This document shows, in pieces, positions 37,173-46,428 of a stretch of DNA of 64,000 nt. This DNA is from Leisingera thetidis (GTDB taxonomy: Bacteria > Pseudomonadota > Alphaproteobacteria > Rhodobacterales > Rhodobacteraceae). Every line of letters begins with the position of its first letter. Within the stretch, counting starts at the first letter, position 1. Below the pieces are notes generated by a model. The model was not told the DNA's origin, did not search any database, and saw only the letters and a program-made list of their open reading frames with translations. The position numbers and the translations under genes were made by a program. The stretch spans positions 4,157,001 through 4,221,000 of the forward strand of contig NZ_CP109787.1 of NCBI RefSeq assembly GCF_025857195.1. The letters are read 5' to 3'.

Positions 37173-37946
37173 ATGAAAGGCTGGAGTATTTTCGTCCATT
37201 CAGTGGGAATGGTGACGCGGAACATTAGATGGGCGGTGCGGATTGCCCTGGTACCGGTGTTGGTCGGGTTCGGGCTGATTTATGCGGTTCTCAGCTCGGC
37301 CGGCATGTCGATTGCTGTCCTGGCTGACGAGGATGCGGTGCGGGAGGCCATGCTGTCTGGAACACTCGGGACGTCATTCTTTCTGGCGACATTAATCCTG
37401 CTCGTGGTCGAGCTTTGGGTTTTCGTGTCCTGGCACAGGTTCATTTTGCTGGAAGAGTATCCAGAAGGCTGGTTTCCCCGTTTCCGGGGTGGTCGGATAC
37501 TCTCCTATCTAGGGCACGGCTTGCTCATGGGTCTGCTTGCGGTCCTGCTCATGATTCCAATGTTTGCGGTCTTCTTTGCTTTAGCTATGGCAGCGGGAGA
37601 GACAGGGAGCGGACTGTCGATGCTTTTTGCCTTTGGCTATATCATCTTTCTCCTCATCGCGATGTACCGGTTTTCCCCGATTTTACCGGCGGCGGCTATT
37701 GGAAAACCACTCAAGATTAAAGAAGCTTGGCAAGCGACAACCGGCTCAGGAGGAACGATTATTCTGGTTATGGTCCTGCTGGGTGCCATGCAGTTTGCGC
37801 TGCAAATTGTAACTGGGCTGTCGATAGCCGTCTTTGCACCGCTTGGGTTTGCCTTTGCCGGGCTCACCATGCTGGTGATGACTCTCGTCAATGTCAGTGT
37901 CTTAACCACATTCTATGGCCACTACGTCGAGGGCCGCCCGGTCTGA
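37173..37946 (+). CDS. Predicted multi-pass membrane protein
   Basis: 257 residues with about six hydrophobic segments (for example IALVPVLVGFGLIYAVL, FFLATLILLVVELWVFV, ILVMVLLGAMQFALQIV). The layout, with a basic first segment and PEGWFPRFRGGRILSYLGHGLLMG, resembles DUF-type inner membrane proteins seen beside glycerophosphodiesterase membrane domains, but I do not recognise it firmly. GGAGAAGG stands upstream of ATG 37173. Codon use is slightly more AT-rich than in argG or ilvA. ilvA follows at 73 bases. Confidence 0.72.
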   Translation: MKGWSIFVHSVGMVTRNIRWAVRIALVPVLVGFGLIYAVLSSAGMSIAVLADEDAVREAMLSGTLGTSFFLATLILLVVELWVFVSWHRFILLEEYPEGWFPRFRGGRILSYLGHGLLMGLLAVLLMIPMFAVFFALAMAAGETGSGLSMLFAFGYIIFLLIAMYRFSPILPAAAIGKPLKIKEAWQATTGSGGTIILVMVLLGAMQFALQIVTGLSIAVFAPLGFAFAGLTMLVMTLVNVSVLTTFYGHYVEGRPV

Positions 37947-38018
37947 CATCCGGTATTCTTATGTATGCGGTGCAGCCGCCCCTTGCCTTGGGGGCGGGGT
38001 TGCGCCACTGAATGTGCC

Positions 38019-39245
38019 ATGAGCGATTTCAAGACCCAGGCCCGCGCCGCTGAAAAGGCGATGCGCGATGTGTTCCCTGCAACGCCGCTGCAGCGCAATG
38101 TGCACCTGTCCGAGCGTTTCGGCGCCGATATCTACCTCAAGCGCGAGGATCTGAGCCCGGTCCGCTCCTACAAGATCCGCGGCGCGTTGAATGCGATGCG
38201 CAAGCAGCCGGATCAGGAGCTGTTTGTCTGCGCCTCGGCCGGCAACCATGCGCAGGGCGTTGCCTTCATGTGCCGCCACTTGGGCAAGCGTGGGGTGATC
38301 TTCATGCCGGTCACCACGCCGCAGCAGAAGATCCAGAAGACGCGGATGTTTGGCGGCGGCAATATCGAGATCCATCTGGTGGGCGACTACTTTGACATCT
38401 GCCTGGCTGCTGCGCAGGAGTGGTGCGCCAAGGAAGGCGGGCATTTCCTGTCTCCTTTCGATGATGCCGATGTGATCGAGGGACAGGCCTCAATCGCGGT
38501 GGAGATCGAGGCGCAGCTGGGCAAGGTGCCGGATCATGTGCTGCTGCCCGTTGGCGGCGGCGGCATGTCGGCGGGAGTCTCCTCCTGGTTCGGTGACCAG
38601 GTGCACAGCCTGTTTGTGGAGCCTGACGGCGGCGCCTGCCTGCGGGCGGCGCTGGTGGCGGGCAAGCCGGTGCCGCTGGATAGGGTCGACACTTTTGTCG
38701 ATGGCGCTGCAGTGGGGCGGATCGGCGATCTGCCGTATGATATCCTGAAGGATGTGCCGCTGCCGGATGTGCTGGCCATTGCCGAAGACCGGATCTGCGC
38801 CACCATCATCGAGATGCTGAACGTCGAGGGTATCGTGCTGGAGCCGGCCGGCGCGCTGTCGGTTGAGGCGCTGCAGGATGTGCGCTCCTGGATCCGCGGC
38901 AAGACCGTGGTCTGTGTGACCTCCGGCGGGAATTTCGATTTTGAACGCCTGCCTGAGGTCAAGGAACGGGCGCAGCGCTACTCCGGCGTGAAGAAATACT
39001 TCATCCTGCGGCTGCCGCAGCGGCCCGGCGCGCTGAAAGAGTTCCTGGGTATCTTAGGCCCGGAAGACGACATTGCCCGTTTTGAATACATGAAAAAGTC
39101 GGCACGCAATTTCGGATCGGTGCTGATCGGGATCGAAACCAAGCGGCCGGAGAACTTTGAGCAGCTGTTTGCGCGGCTGGATGCCGCCGGGATGACTTTC
39201 ACGGATATCACCCAAGACGAGACATTGGCGCAATTCGTGATCTGA
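38019..39245 (+). CDS. ilvA: Threonine ammonia-lyase (dehydratase)
   Basis: 408 residues. PLP Lys in SYKIRGALNAM, serine-rich loop ASAGNHAQGVAF, GGGGMSAGVSS for the PLP phosphate. The C-terminal ~80 residues (YFILRLPQRPGALKEFLGI) form a single ACT-like domain, so this is the short regulatory form. Converts threonine to 2-oxobutyrate for isoleucine synthesis. ATG 38019 matches family starts; the RBS is weak. Convergent with the Hpt gene, 15 bases apart. Confidence 0.95.
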   Translation: MSDFKTQARAAEKAMRDVFPATPLQRNVHLSERFGADIYLKREDLSPVRSYKIRGALNAMRKQPDQELFVCASAGNHAQGVAFMCRHLGKRGVIFMPVTTPQQKIQKTRMFGGGNIEIHLVGDYFDICLAAAQEWCAKEGGHFLSPFDDADVIEGQASIAVEIEAQLGKVPDHVLLPVGGGGMSAGVSSWFGDQVHSLFVEPDGGACLRAALVAGKPVPLDRVDTFVDGAAVGRIGDLPYDILKDVPLPDVLAIAEDRICATIIEMLNVEGIVLEPAGALSVEALQDVRSWIRGKTVVCVTSGGNFDFERLPEVKERAQRYSGVKKYFILRLPQRPGALKEFLGILGPEDDIARFEYMKKSARNFGSVLIGIETKRPENFEQLFARLDAAGMTFTDITQDETLAQFVI

Positions 39246-39260
39246 GGCCCAAGGCGGGGA

Positions 39261-39584
39261 TCAGAATTTTTCCGACAGGCCGGCCAGAAAAGCGGACTTC
39301 GAATCCTGGAATTTTGCAATGATAGAGGCAACGTCGACGCCCTGAGCCTGACCTTGTGCGGACTTCCGCTCGCCGTCCAGGCACAAGGCGGAAAAGTCCT
39401 CAAACCCCAGGTTGAGGGCGCTGCCCTTCAGAAAATGCAGATCCTGTTCGAGCTGGCTCCGGTCGCCGTCATGCAGCTTGCCGATAACCTCCTCAACCTC
39501 TTCGAGAAAGATTTCAACAACTTCCCCGAAATCCTCGGCCCCAACTTCTTCCCGCAGCTCGGTAACACGCGGCCAGTCAATCAT
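39261..39584 (-). CDS. Histidine-containing phosphotransfer (Hpt) protein
   Basis: 107 residues, all-helical. The phosphorylatable His lies in LEQDLHFLKGSALNLGF, matching the Hpt motif HxxKGxxxxxG. A stand-alone Hpt passes phosphate between a hybrid kinase and a response regulator. The divergent neighbour is a receiver-phosphatase, a likely partner; no histidine kinase is nearby. Confidence 0.87.
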   Translation of the reverse strand: MIDWPRVTELREEVGAEDFGEVVEIFLEEVEEVIGKLHDGDRSQLEQDLHFLKGSALNLGFEDFSALCLDGERKSAQGQAQGVDVASIIAKFQDSKSAFLAGLSEKF

Positions 39585-39744
39585 GTGTCTCGTCCTTACG
39601 GTCAGTCGCCTTGTGCAATTTCTTAAGTTGAATGCAGTAAAAATATAGTGAAATAAAGGAGGAAGCTCAAATTTTAGGTTTCACCGCCTGTTAAATTTCT
39701 GGACCGATAGTATCACAAGTTCAACAGATTTTGCCATTTGTGAG

Positions 39745-41025
39745 GTGCCCTCGGTGCTGCCAGAACGTTCGATTGACGACGAGGACCAGACAGTGGCCGG
39801 ATCAATACGCCGTGTGCTGGTTGTTGATGACAGCCGCCTGCAAAGACGCATCCTTGTGGCTTCACTCAAAAAATGGGGTTTTGAGGTTGTTGAGGCCGAG
39901 AGCGGCGAGGCGGCGATGGAGATCTGCCGGGGGGAAACGCCGGACTTGATCCTCAGCGACTGGATGATGCCGGGCATGAACGGGCTGGATTTCTGCCGTG
40001 CCTTCCGCGCCCGCTCCAGCGAGGACTACGCCTATTTCATTCTACTGACCTCCAAGAGCGAAAAGAACGAGGTAGCCGAGGGGCTTGACGCCGGCGCCGA
40101 TGACTTTCTGACCAAACCGGTCAGCTCGGACGAGTTGCGCGCACGCATCTCCGCGGGCGAGCGGATCCTCAGGATGCAGAGGGAACTGTCCGAAAAAAAC
40201 CGCATCGTGTCCGAAACCCTGGGAGAGCTGCAGCGGGTGTATGACGCGATCGACAAGGATCTGATCCAGGCGCGAAAGATCCAGGAATCTCTGGTGCCGG
40301 AACTTTCCAAAAGCTTTGGTTCTTCAACCGTCAGCCTGCTGCTGAAACCCTGCGGCCATATCGGAGGCGATTTGGTGGGGATGTTCTGCCCGGGTGTTAA
40401 CCGGATCGGCTTCTATTCCATTGACGTTTCCGGCCACGGAATCACCTCTGCGATGATGACGGCGCGATTGGGTGGCTACCTGTCCTCGAATTACTTCGAC
40501 CAGAATGTCGGGATGGAGAAGCGGTTCAATCGCTTCTATGCCCTGCGCCAGCCGGAGGATGTGGCCAGCCTGCTGAATGCACGGCTGATCGCAGATACCG
40601 GCATCGAGGAATACTTCACCATGGCGTACTGCATCGCTGACCTGCGCAGCGGTGTCGTCAAGATGGTGCAGGCCGGCCATCCGCATCCGCTGCTGCTGCG
40701 CAAGACTGGTGAACTGGAGTTCATCGGCAAGGGCGGCGTGCCGGTGGGGCTGGTTCCCGATATCAGCTACAGTCAGGAGGAATTCATCATGGAACGCGGC
40801 GACCGCCTGCTGCTTTTTTCTGATGGATTTACCGAAGCGCGGCTGGAGGACGGCTCGATGCTCGAACCCGAAGGCCTGCTCGAACTGGTTCAGAAATGCG
40901 GGGCCGGGCAGAGCGGCAAGGAGTTTCTTGATGATCTCTACTGGCACCTGACCCAGGTGATGAGCAAGGAACACGGTCTTGAGGACGATGTCTCGGCCAC
41001 CTTGTTCGAATACCAGGGCCCTTGA
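39745..41025 (+). CDS. Response regulator with SpoIIE/PP2C-type serine phosphatase domain
   Basis: 426 residues from GTG 39745. Receiver domain ~23-140: VLVVDDS, phospho-acceptor D72 in LSDWMMPGMNG, LTK Lys near 124. A coiled linker (ERILRMQRELSEKNRIVSETL) leads to the PP2C-like domain ~185-425 with GGDLVG, DVSGHG, QAGHPHP, LFSDGFTEA. Such proteins dephosphorylate anti-sigma antagonists in RsbU-type partner switching. GTG 39793, with GAGGA seven bases before it, is an alternative start giving MAGSIRRVLVVDDS. Confidence 0.9.
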   Translation: MPSVLPERSIDDEDQTVAGSIRRVLVVDDSRLQRRILVASLKKWGFEVVEAESGEAAMEICRGETPDLILSDWMMPGMNGLDFCRAFRARSSEDYAYFILLTSKSEKNEVAEGLDAGADDFLTKPVSSDELRARISAGERILRMQRELSEKNRIVSETLGELQRVYDAIDKDLIQARKIQESLVPELSKSFGSSTVSLLLKPCGHIGGDLVGMFCPGVNRIGFYSIDVSGHGITSAMMTARLGGYLSSNYFDQNVGMEKRFNRFYALRQPEDVASLLNARLIADTGIEEYFTMAYCIADLRSGVVKMVQAGHPHPLLLRKTGELEFIGKGGVPVGLVPDISYSQEEFIMERGDRLLLFSDGFTEARLEDGSMLEPEGLLELVQKCGAGQSGKEFLDDLYWHLTQVMSKEHGLEDDVSATLFEYQGP

Positions 41026-41116
41026 ACCGCCGCCACATCCTGTCCGAAGATATCCCGGCCTAGGCTGGGATTATGTGCTTTCGGAGTTTGGTCGGGCAGC
41101 TGCCCAAACACGCAGG

Positions 41117-41560
41117 TTACAGGTGTGCTGCCATCCGGGCCGCGAAATGGCGGTCGCCGGCATTGCCGAGCCGGAGGGCGGCTTCCTGCGGATCCATCCA
41201 TAGCGCTTCATGGCCGGCCTCCAACGGCGGACCGATCCGGCGCAGCGGGCGGGCAACATAGATATGACACAGCTTTTCGGCCCAAAGATCGTATTCCGGC
41301 ATATAGGCAAAGCGCCGGAATACACCCAGTTTGCGCGGGGCGGAGATTTTCCAGCCGGTTTCCTCAAACACCTCGCGGTGCAGGGCGGGAATCGGCGATT
41401 CGCCGGGGTCGATGCCTCCGCCCGGCAGTTGCAGGTCGGGACCAGGGTCGTACTGGCAGGTGATCAGCAGCTTGCCGTCCCGCGGCAGCAGCGCGTAGGC
41501 CCCTGGCCGTCTCCGGTAGTATTGGCCCCTTTTGGGGGTCTCGCCAAATCGCCTGATCAC
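41117..41560 (-). CDS. NUDIX hydrolase
   Basis: 147 residues. Nudix box with GGGIDPGESPIPALHREVFEETG (key residues G, E, REVFEETG). The substrate is unknown; RRRPGAYALL at the start is typical of small housekeeping NUDIX proteins. Divergent from hslO. Confidence 0.9.
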   Translation of the reverse strand: MIRRFGETPKRGQYYRRRPGAYALLPRDGKLLITCQYDPGPDLQLPGGGIDPGESPIPALHREVFEETGWKISAPRKLGVFRRFAYMPEYDLWAEKLCHIYVARPLRRIGPPLEAGHEALWMDPQEAALRLGNAGDRHFAARMAAHL

Positions 41561-41637
41561 GGCTCGGCCTCTTCACTCTGGTGTCAGTTTTCCTATATAG
41601 CCCCGGTATGCCAATCCCCGGCGCGTAAGGAAACCCC

Positions 41638-42624
41638 ATGACTCTTGGTTCGAAAATCGCGTGGGACGACACCGTCCTGCCCTTCCAGCTCGATGCATCG
41701 GACATGCGTGGCCGTGTGGCACGTCTGGACGGTGTTCTGGATGGTATTCTGAAACAGCATAATTATCCATTGGTGGTTGAGGCGCTGGTCGCCGAGATGG
41801 CGCTGCTGACGGCGCTGATCGGCCAGACCATTTCGCTGCGCTGGAAGTTGTCGCTGCAGGTGCAGTCCAAGGGCGCGGTGCGGATGATCGCAACCGATTA
41901 CTACGCGCCGCAAAAGGAAGGCGAGATCGGCCAGATCCGCGCTTACGCCAGCTTTGACCGCGACCGGCTGACCGATGGCGATCCGTTTGAGCAGGTTGGC
42001 GAGGGGTATTTTGCCATCCTGATCGATCAGGGCAATGGCTCCAAGCCCTACCAGGGCATCACCCCGTTGTCAGGCGGCTCGCTGCGCGCCTGTGCCGAGG
42101 CATATTTTGCCCAGTCTGAACAGCTGCCGACAATGTTCAAGCTCAGCTTTGGCAAGTCCTCCGAGCCGGGTGTGGCAGAGCATTGGCGCGCCGGCGGCAT
42201 CATGCTTCAGAGCATGCCAAAAGCATCTCCCTTTGCTGCGCAAGGAAAAGGGTCGGGAGAGGTCCTGAAGGCGAGCGATCTTGTCTCCGGCGACCAGGAG
42301 GAAAATTGGAATCGGGCCGCCATTCTCCTGAATACCGTGGAGCCGTTGGAGCTAATCGGGCCATCGGTATCCCCGACCGACCTGTTGATCCGGTTGTTTC
42401 ACGAGGAACAACCGCGGGTTTATGACTTTCAGGCAGTCCGTTTCGGTTGCACCTGCTCCGAGGACCGTGTTCGCCAAAGCCTTTCGATTTATTCAGCCAA
42501 GGACATAGGCACCATGACGAATGAGGATGGCCGGGTGACGGCCGATTGCCAGTTCTGCGGTGCGCATTATGACCTGGATCCGGCAAGCGTGGGTTTTGAT
42601 GCGGACAAGCCGTCTGGTGAGTAA
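41638..42624 (+). CDS. hslO: Hsp33 redox-regulated chaperone
   Basis: 328 residues. Holdase activated by oxidation; the zinc-binding Cys are CTC and CQFC near the C-terminus (FGCTCSED and ADCQFCGAHY). N-terminal GLxGQTI-type core reads ALIGQTISLRWKLSLQVQ. A near-parS sequence (TGTTTCACGAGGAACA) lies at 42395-42410 in the codons for LFHEEQ. ATG 41638; overlaps the next gene. Confidence 0.95.
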   Translation: MTLGSKIAWDDTVLPFQLDASDMRGRVARLDGVLDGILKQHNYPLVVEALVAEMALLTALIGQTISLRWKLSLQVQSKGAVRMIATDYYAPQKEGEIGQIRAYASFDRDRLTDGDPFEQVGEGYFAILIDQGNGSKPYQGITPLSGGSLRACAEAYFAQSEQLPTMFKLSFGKSSEPGVAEHWRAGGIMLQSMPKASPFAAQGKGSGEVLKASDLVSGDQEENWNRAAILLNTVEPLELIGPSVSPTDLLIRLFHEEQPRVYDFQAVRFGCTCSEDRVRQSLSIYSAKDIGTMTNEDGRVTADCQFCGAHYDLDPASVGFDADKPSGE

Positions 42625-43249
42625 GGCTGCACGGTATCTTACGGACAGAATTACCGCCGCGCTGAAACATCAGGGCGGCGGCTCGTCCGATTTTGATCTC
42701 AACCCCGGTACCGAGCTGCCCGAAGGGCGCAAACTGCGGCCGGCCGGGGTGCTGGTGCCTATCACCATCGCGTCCGGCACACCGCGGCTGATCCTGACCA
42801 AACGCTCGTCGGCGCTTAAGCATCATCCGGGCCAGATCGCCTTCCCCGGCGGCAAGGTAGACGCGGGCGACGCGGATACCTGCGCCGCCGCCCTGCGCGA
42901 GGCTTGGGAAGAAATCGGTCTGCCGCAGGACCTGCCGCAGATCATCGGCTGCCTGCCAGAGCATGAGACTGTAACCGGCTTTCTGGTGACGCCGGTGGTG
43001 GCGCTGATCCGGCAGGATTTCACCGCGCGTCCGGAAGCGGGGGAGGTGGCGGAGGTCTTTTCCGTGCCGTTGGCGCATGTCCTGAAGCCGGAAAACTACA
43101 TTATCGAATCGCGCCGCTGGCGCGGCCGCCGCCGCCGCTATTATACCGTACCCTATGGGCCCTATTACATTTGGGGTGCCACTGCGCGGATGCTGCGCGG
43201 CTTTGCGGCACGGATGGAGAACGAATGCGGATTGACCAGCCCTGGTTGA
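42599..43249 (+). CDS. NUDIX hydrolase, CoA pyrophosphatase-like
   Basis: 216 residues from ATG 42599, overlapping the hslO end; GTG 42617 is an alternative. Nudix box GGKVDAGDADTCAAALREAWEEIG preceded by LKHHPGQIAFPGG (the UPF0035/CoA motif HPGQIAFPGGK) points to CoA diphosphatase. Overlaps the cca-type gene by 25 bases. Confidence 0.88.
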   Translation: MRTSRLVSKAARYLTDRITAALKHQGGGSSDFDLNPGTELPEGRKLRPAGVLVPITIASGTPRLILTKRSSALKHHPGQIAFPGGKVDAGDADTCAAALREAWEEIGLPQDLPQIIGCLPEHETVTGFLVTPVVALIRQDFTARPEAGEVAEVFSVPLAHVLKPENYIIESRRWRGRRRRYYTVPYGPYYIWGATARMLRGFAARMENECGLTSPG

Positions 43250-44376
43250 AGGACCGGGCAACTCAGGCAGTATGCGAGGCCGTTGCGGCAGAGGGCGCGC
43301 AGGTTTTGTTTGTCGGCGGCTGCGTGCGCAACGCGCTGCTGGGTGAGCCGGTGTCCGATATGGACATCGCCACCGATGCGCAGCCTGAGAAGGTGATGGA
43401 ACTGGCTGCCCGGGCCGGGATCAAGGCGGTGCCGACCGGGATCGGCCACGGCACCGTGACTCTGGTCAAAAACGGCATCCCGCATGAGATCACCACTTTC
43501 CGCAAGGATGTGGCGACTGACGGCCGCCGCGCGGTGGTGGCGTTTTCAGCCGATATTGCCGAGGACGCCCGCCGCCGGGATTTCACCATGAATGCGATCT
43601 ATGCGCGCCCCGATGGGGAGGTCGTCGACCCGCTGGGTGGCATGACGGATCTGCACAAACGCCGAGTGCGTTTTATCGGCACTGCTCAAAACCGGATCCG
43701 AGAGGATTACCTGCGCTCCTTGCGCTATTTCCGCTTTCACGCCTGGTATGGCGACCACGCAGAACGCTTTGATCCGGATGCGCTGGCTGCGATTGCGGCG
43801 AATCTGGACGGGCTGGCCTCGCTGTCCAAGGAGCGGGTCGGGGCTGAGCTGCTTAAGCTGCTGGCGGCACCCGATCCTGCGCCTTCGGTTGCGGCGATGC
43901 GTCAGACTGGCGTCCTGGCGCAGATTCTGCCCGGTGCTGACGACCGGGCTCTGGCGCCCCTGATTCATCTGGAGTCCGGCCGTGCAGCATCCGGCATCCG
44001 CCGCCTTGCCGCGCTGGGCGGCGACGGCCTGCAGGAGGCCTTGCGGCTGAGCAAGGCGCAGGCCTCTCATCTGGAGGTAATCCGCAATGCCGCGGCTGGC
44101 ACTGCCGGGCCAGGGGAACTGGGCTACAGGCTGGGCGCGGAGCAGGCGATGGATGCGCTGCTGCTGCGTGCTGCCCTGCTGGAACAGCCGCTTTCTCCTG
44201 GTTTCGAGACTTATATTGCCGTGGGCGCAGGCGCGGTTTTCCCGGTGAAAGCCCGGGATCTGCTGCCAGATCTCAAGGGGGCGGTACTGGGAGCAACGTT
44301 GAAGAAACTGGAGGCGGATTGGATTGCATCAGGGTTCACTCTCAGCCGCGCTCAACTGCTGGCCACCCTCCGCTGA
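43225..44376 (+). CDS. cca: CCA tRNA nucleotidyltransferase / poly(A) polymerase family
   Basis: 383 residues. Class II nucleotidyltransferase core: FVGGCVRNALLGEPVSDMDIATDA (GG...DxD), RRDFTMNAIYARPDGEVVDPLGG, and a neck RIREDYLRSLRYFRFHA. Whether it adds CCA ends or poly(A) is not clear from sequence. ATG 43225 follows GGAGA; the upstream NUDIX gene overlaps it. Confidence 0.9.
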   Translation: MRIDQPWLKDRATQAVCEAVAAEGAQVLFVGGCVRNALLGEPVSDMDIATDAQPEKVMELAARAGIKAVPTGIGHGTVTLVKNGIPHEITTFRKDVATDGRRAVVAFSADIAEDARRRDFTMNAIYARPDGEVVDPLGGMTDLHKRRVRFIGTAQNRIREDYLRSLRYFRFHAWYGDHAERFDPDALAAIAANLDGLASLSKERVGAELLKLLAAPDPAPSVAAMRQTGVLAQILPGADDRALAPLIHLESGRAASGIRRLAALGGDGLQEALRLSKAQASHLEVIRNAAAGTAGPGELGYRLGAEQAMDALLLRAALLEQPLSPGFETYIAVGAGAVFPVKARDLLPDLKGAVLGATLKKLEADWIASGFTLSRAQLLATLR

Positions 44377-44470
44377 CAGGAGGTGTCAGCAGCGTCACAA
44401 CCTTGGGGGGTGACAAAACGGAAAATCTTGCGTAGCCATAGGGCAGCCACCACATGACGGAGGAATGCTG

Positions 44471-44497
44471 ATGTATTACGGGATCTGGTTTCTCTAA
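44471..44497 (+). CDS. Putative 8-codon leader ORF (MYYGIWFL) before the ABC exporter pair
   Basis: ATG 44471 to TAA 44497, with a textbook GGAGG (44459-44463) seven bases upstream. Four of the seven residues after Met are aromatic (Y, Y, W, F). It lies ~90 bases before the first ABC gene. This arrangement is typical of translation-sensing leaders; no clear terminator/antiterminator pair was found downstream, so function is an inference. Confidence 0.4.
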   Translation: MYYGIWFL

Positions 44498-44589
44498 CGC
44501 CTGAGACCCTGCCCGTGTGACGTGGGAGCCTTGGGCGGCCCGCTGTCTGCATCTGTTTTCTGAATTGCTCGAACGCCTGGAGCACCCGC

Positions 44590-46428
44590 ATGTTTCGTTT
44601 TTTTGAAAACCTCATTGACCCTTATTGCGCCTACCCCGAGACCAACACGCCGCCGACGCGGCTGTGGCCGTTCCTGCGCGGCTACTCCAAGCCGTTCAAA
44701 ACCGTCTTTATCCTGACTGCATTGATGTCGGTGGTGGTCGCCGGGATTGAGGTCGGGCTGATCTATTACATGGGCCGGATTGTCGATCTGATGTCCGATA
44801 CGCCCGCCGAAGTCTGGAAGGAGCATGGGACTGAACTGATCCTGGTCGCCCTGTTCATCCTCTTGCTGCGGCCGCTGATACAGTTCATGGACGTGGTGCT
44901 TCTGAACAACGCGATCCTGCCGAACTTCGGCACGCTGATCCGCTGGCGTGCGCATAAACACGTGCTGCGCCAGTCGGTGGGCTGGTTCGAGAATGATTTT
45001 GCCGGCCGGATCGCCAACCGGATCATGCAGACCCCGCCCGCCGCGGGGGAGGTGATATTCCAGGTCTTTGACGCTATCACTTTTTCGCTGGCCTACCTGG
45101 CGGGCGCCGCGGTGCTGCTGTGGGTCGCTGATGCGCGGCTGATGCTGCCGCTGGCAATCTGGTTTGCCCTCTATGCCGTCCTGGTGATGTGGACCGTTAA
45201 ACGGGTCGGGCCGGCCAGCCAGGCGTCGTCTGATGCGCGCTCCACTGTGACCGGGCGGGTGGTCGACAGCTATTCCAACATCCACTCGGTCAAGATGTTT
45301 GCCCATCACGACCGCGAGCTGACCTATGCCCGCGATGCGATCGAGAACACCCGGAAGACGTTCCAGACAGAGATGCGCATCTTCACCATCATGGATGCGG
45401 CGCTGGTCACGCTGAACGGACTGCTGATCGTTGGCGTCGTCGGCTGGGCGGTGATGCTGTGGACGCAAGGGACCGCCTCTGTGGGGCTGGTGGCGGCGGC
45501 CACTGCGCTGACCCTGCGGCTCAATGCGATGACCGGCTGGATCATGTGGGCGCTGACCTCTTTCTTCCGCCAGCTGGGGGTTGTGGCGGAAGGCATGGAA
45601 ACCATTGCCCAGCCCATCGACCTGGTGGATGCCGCCAATGCGGAACCGCTGCGGCTCACCGAGGGGGAAATCGAGCTGCGCAACCTTTCGCACCATTACG
45701 GGCGCGAGGCCGGCGGGCTGGACCGGATCAGCCTGACCATCCGGCCGGGCGAAAAAATCGGCCTGATCGGACGCTCTGGTGCCGGCAAATCGACCCTGGT
45801 GAAGCTGCTGTTGCGGTTCTACGACGCTGAGAGCGGCCAGATCCTGATCGACGGCCAGGACATCCGGGGCATCACGCAGGACAGCTTGCGCAGTCATATC
45901 GGCATGGTGCAGCAGGACAGCGCGCTGATGCACCGGCCGGTGCGGGACAACCTGCTATATGGCCGTCCGGACGCAACCGAAGAGCAGATGGTTGCTGCCG
46001 CCAAGCAGGCGCAGGCGCATGAGTTCATTCTCGATTTGGAGGACCCGCAGGGCCGCAAGGGCTATGACGCCCATGTGGGCGAACGTGGAGTGAAACTGTC
46101 GGGCGGCCAGCGCCAGCGGGTGACGCTGGCGCGGGTGATCCTGAAGGACGCGCCGATTCTGGTGCTGGACGAGGCCACCTCTGCGCTCGATTCCGAGGTC
46201 GAGGCGGCGATTCAGGAAACGCTTTACGGCATGATGCAGGGCAAGACGGTGATCGCCATTGCACATCGGCTGTCCACCATCGCGCAGATGGACCGTATCC
46301 TGGTGATGGATCAGGGCCGTATAGTTGAAGAAGGCACCCATGAAACGCTATTGCAGGCGCAGGGGCTTTACGCACAGCTCTGGGCGCGCCAATCCGGCGG
46401 CTTCCTGAACATCGAGGCAGCAGAATGA
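44590..46428 (+). CDS. ABC exporter half-transporter, permease-ATPase fusion (first of pair)
   Basis: 612 residues. Six N-terminal membrane helices (from FILTALMSVVVAGIEVGLIYYMG) and a C-terminal ATPase: Walker A GRSGAGKST, Q-loop, signature LSGGQRQRV, Walker B ILVLDEATSALD, and H-loop AHRLST. Exporter of MsbA type; substrate unknown. The following gene encodes the partner, overlapping by 4 bases. Preceded by a 213-base leader with a small ORF. Confidence 0.93.
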   Translation: MFRFFENLIDPYCAYPETNTPPTRLWPFLRGYSKPFKTVFILTALMSVVVAGIEVGLIYYMGRIVDLMSDTPAEVWKEHGTELILVALFILLLRPLIQFMDVVLLNNAILPNFGTLIRWRAHKHVLRQSVGWFENDFAGRIANRIMQTPPAAGEVIFQVFDAITFSLAYLAGAAVLLWVADARLMLPLAIWFALYAVLVMWTVKRVGPASQASSDARSTVTGRVVDSYSNIHSVKMFAHHDRELTYARDAIENTRKTFQTEMRIFTIMDAALVTLNGLLIVGVVGWAVMLWTQGTASVGLVAAATALTLRLNAMTGWIMWALTSFFRQLGVVAEGMETIAQPIDLVDAANAEPLRLTEGEIELRNLSHHYGREAGGLDRISLTIRPGEKIGLIGRSGAGKSTLVKLLLRFYDAESGQILIDGQDIRGITQDSLRSHIGMVQQDSALMHRPVRDNLLYGRPDATEEQMVAAAKQAQAHEFILDLEDPQGRKGYDAHVGERGVKLSGGQRQRVTLARVILKDAPILVLDEATSALDSEVEAAIQETLYGMMQGKTVIAIAHRLSTIAQMDRILVMDQGRIVEEGTHETLLQAQGLYAQLWARQSGGFLNIEAAE

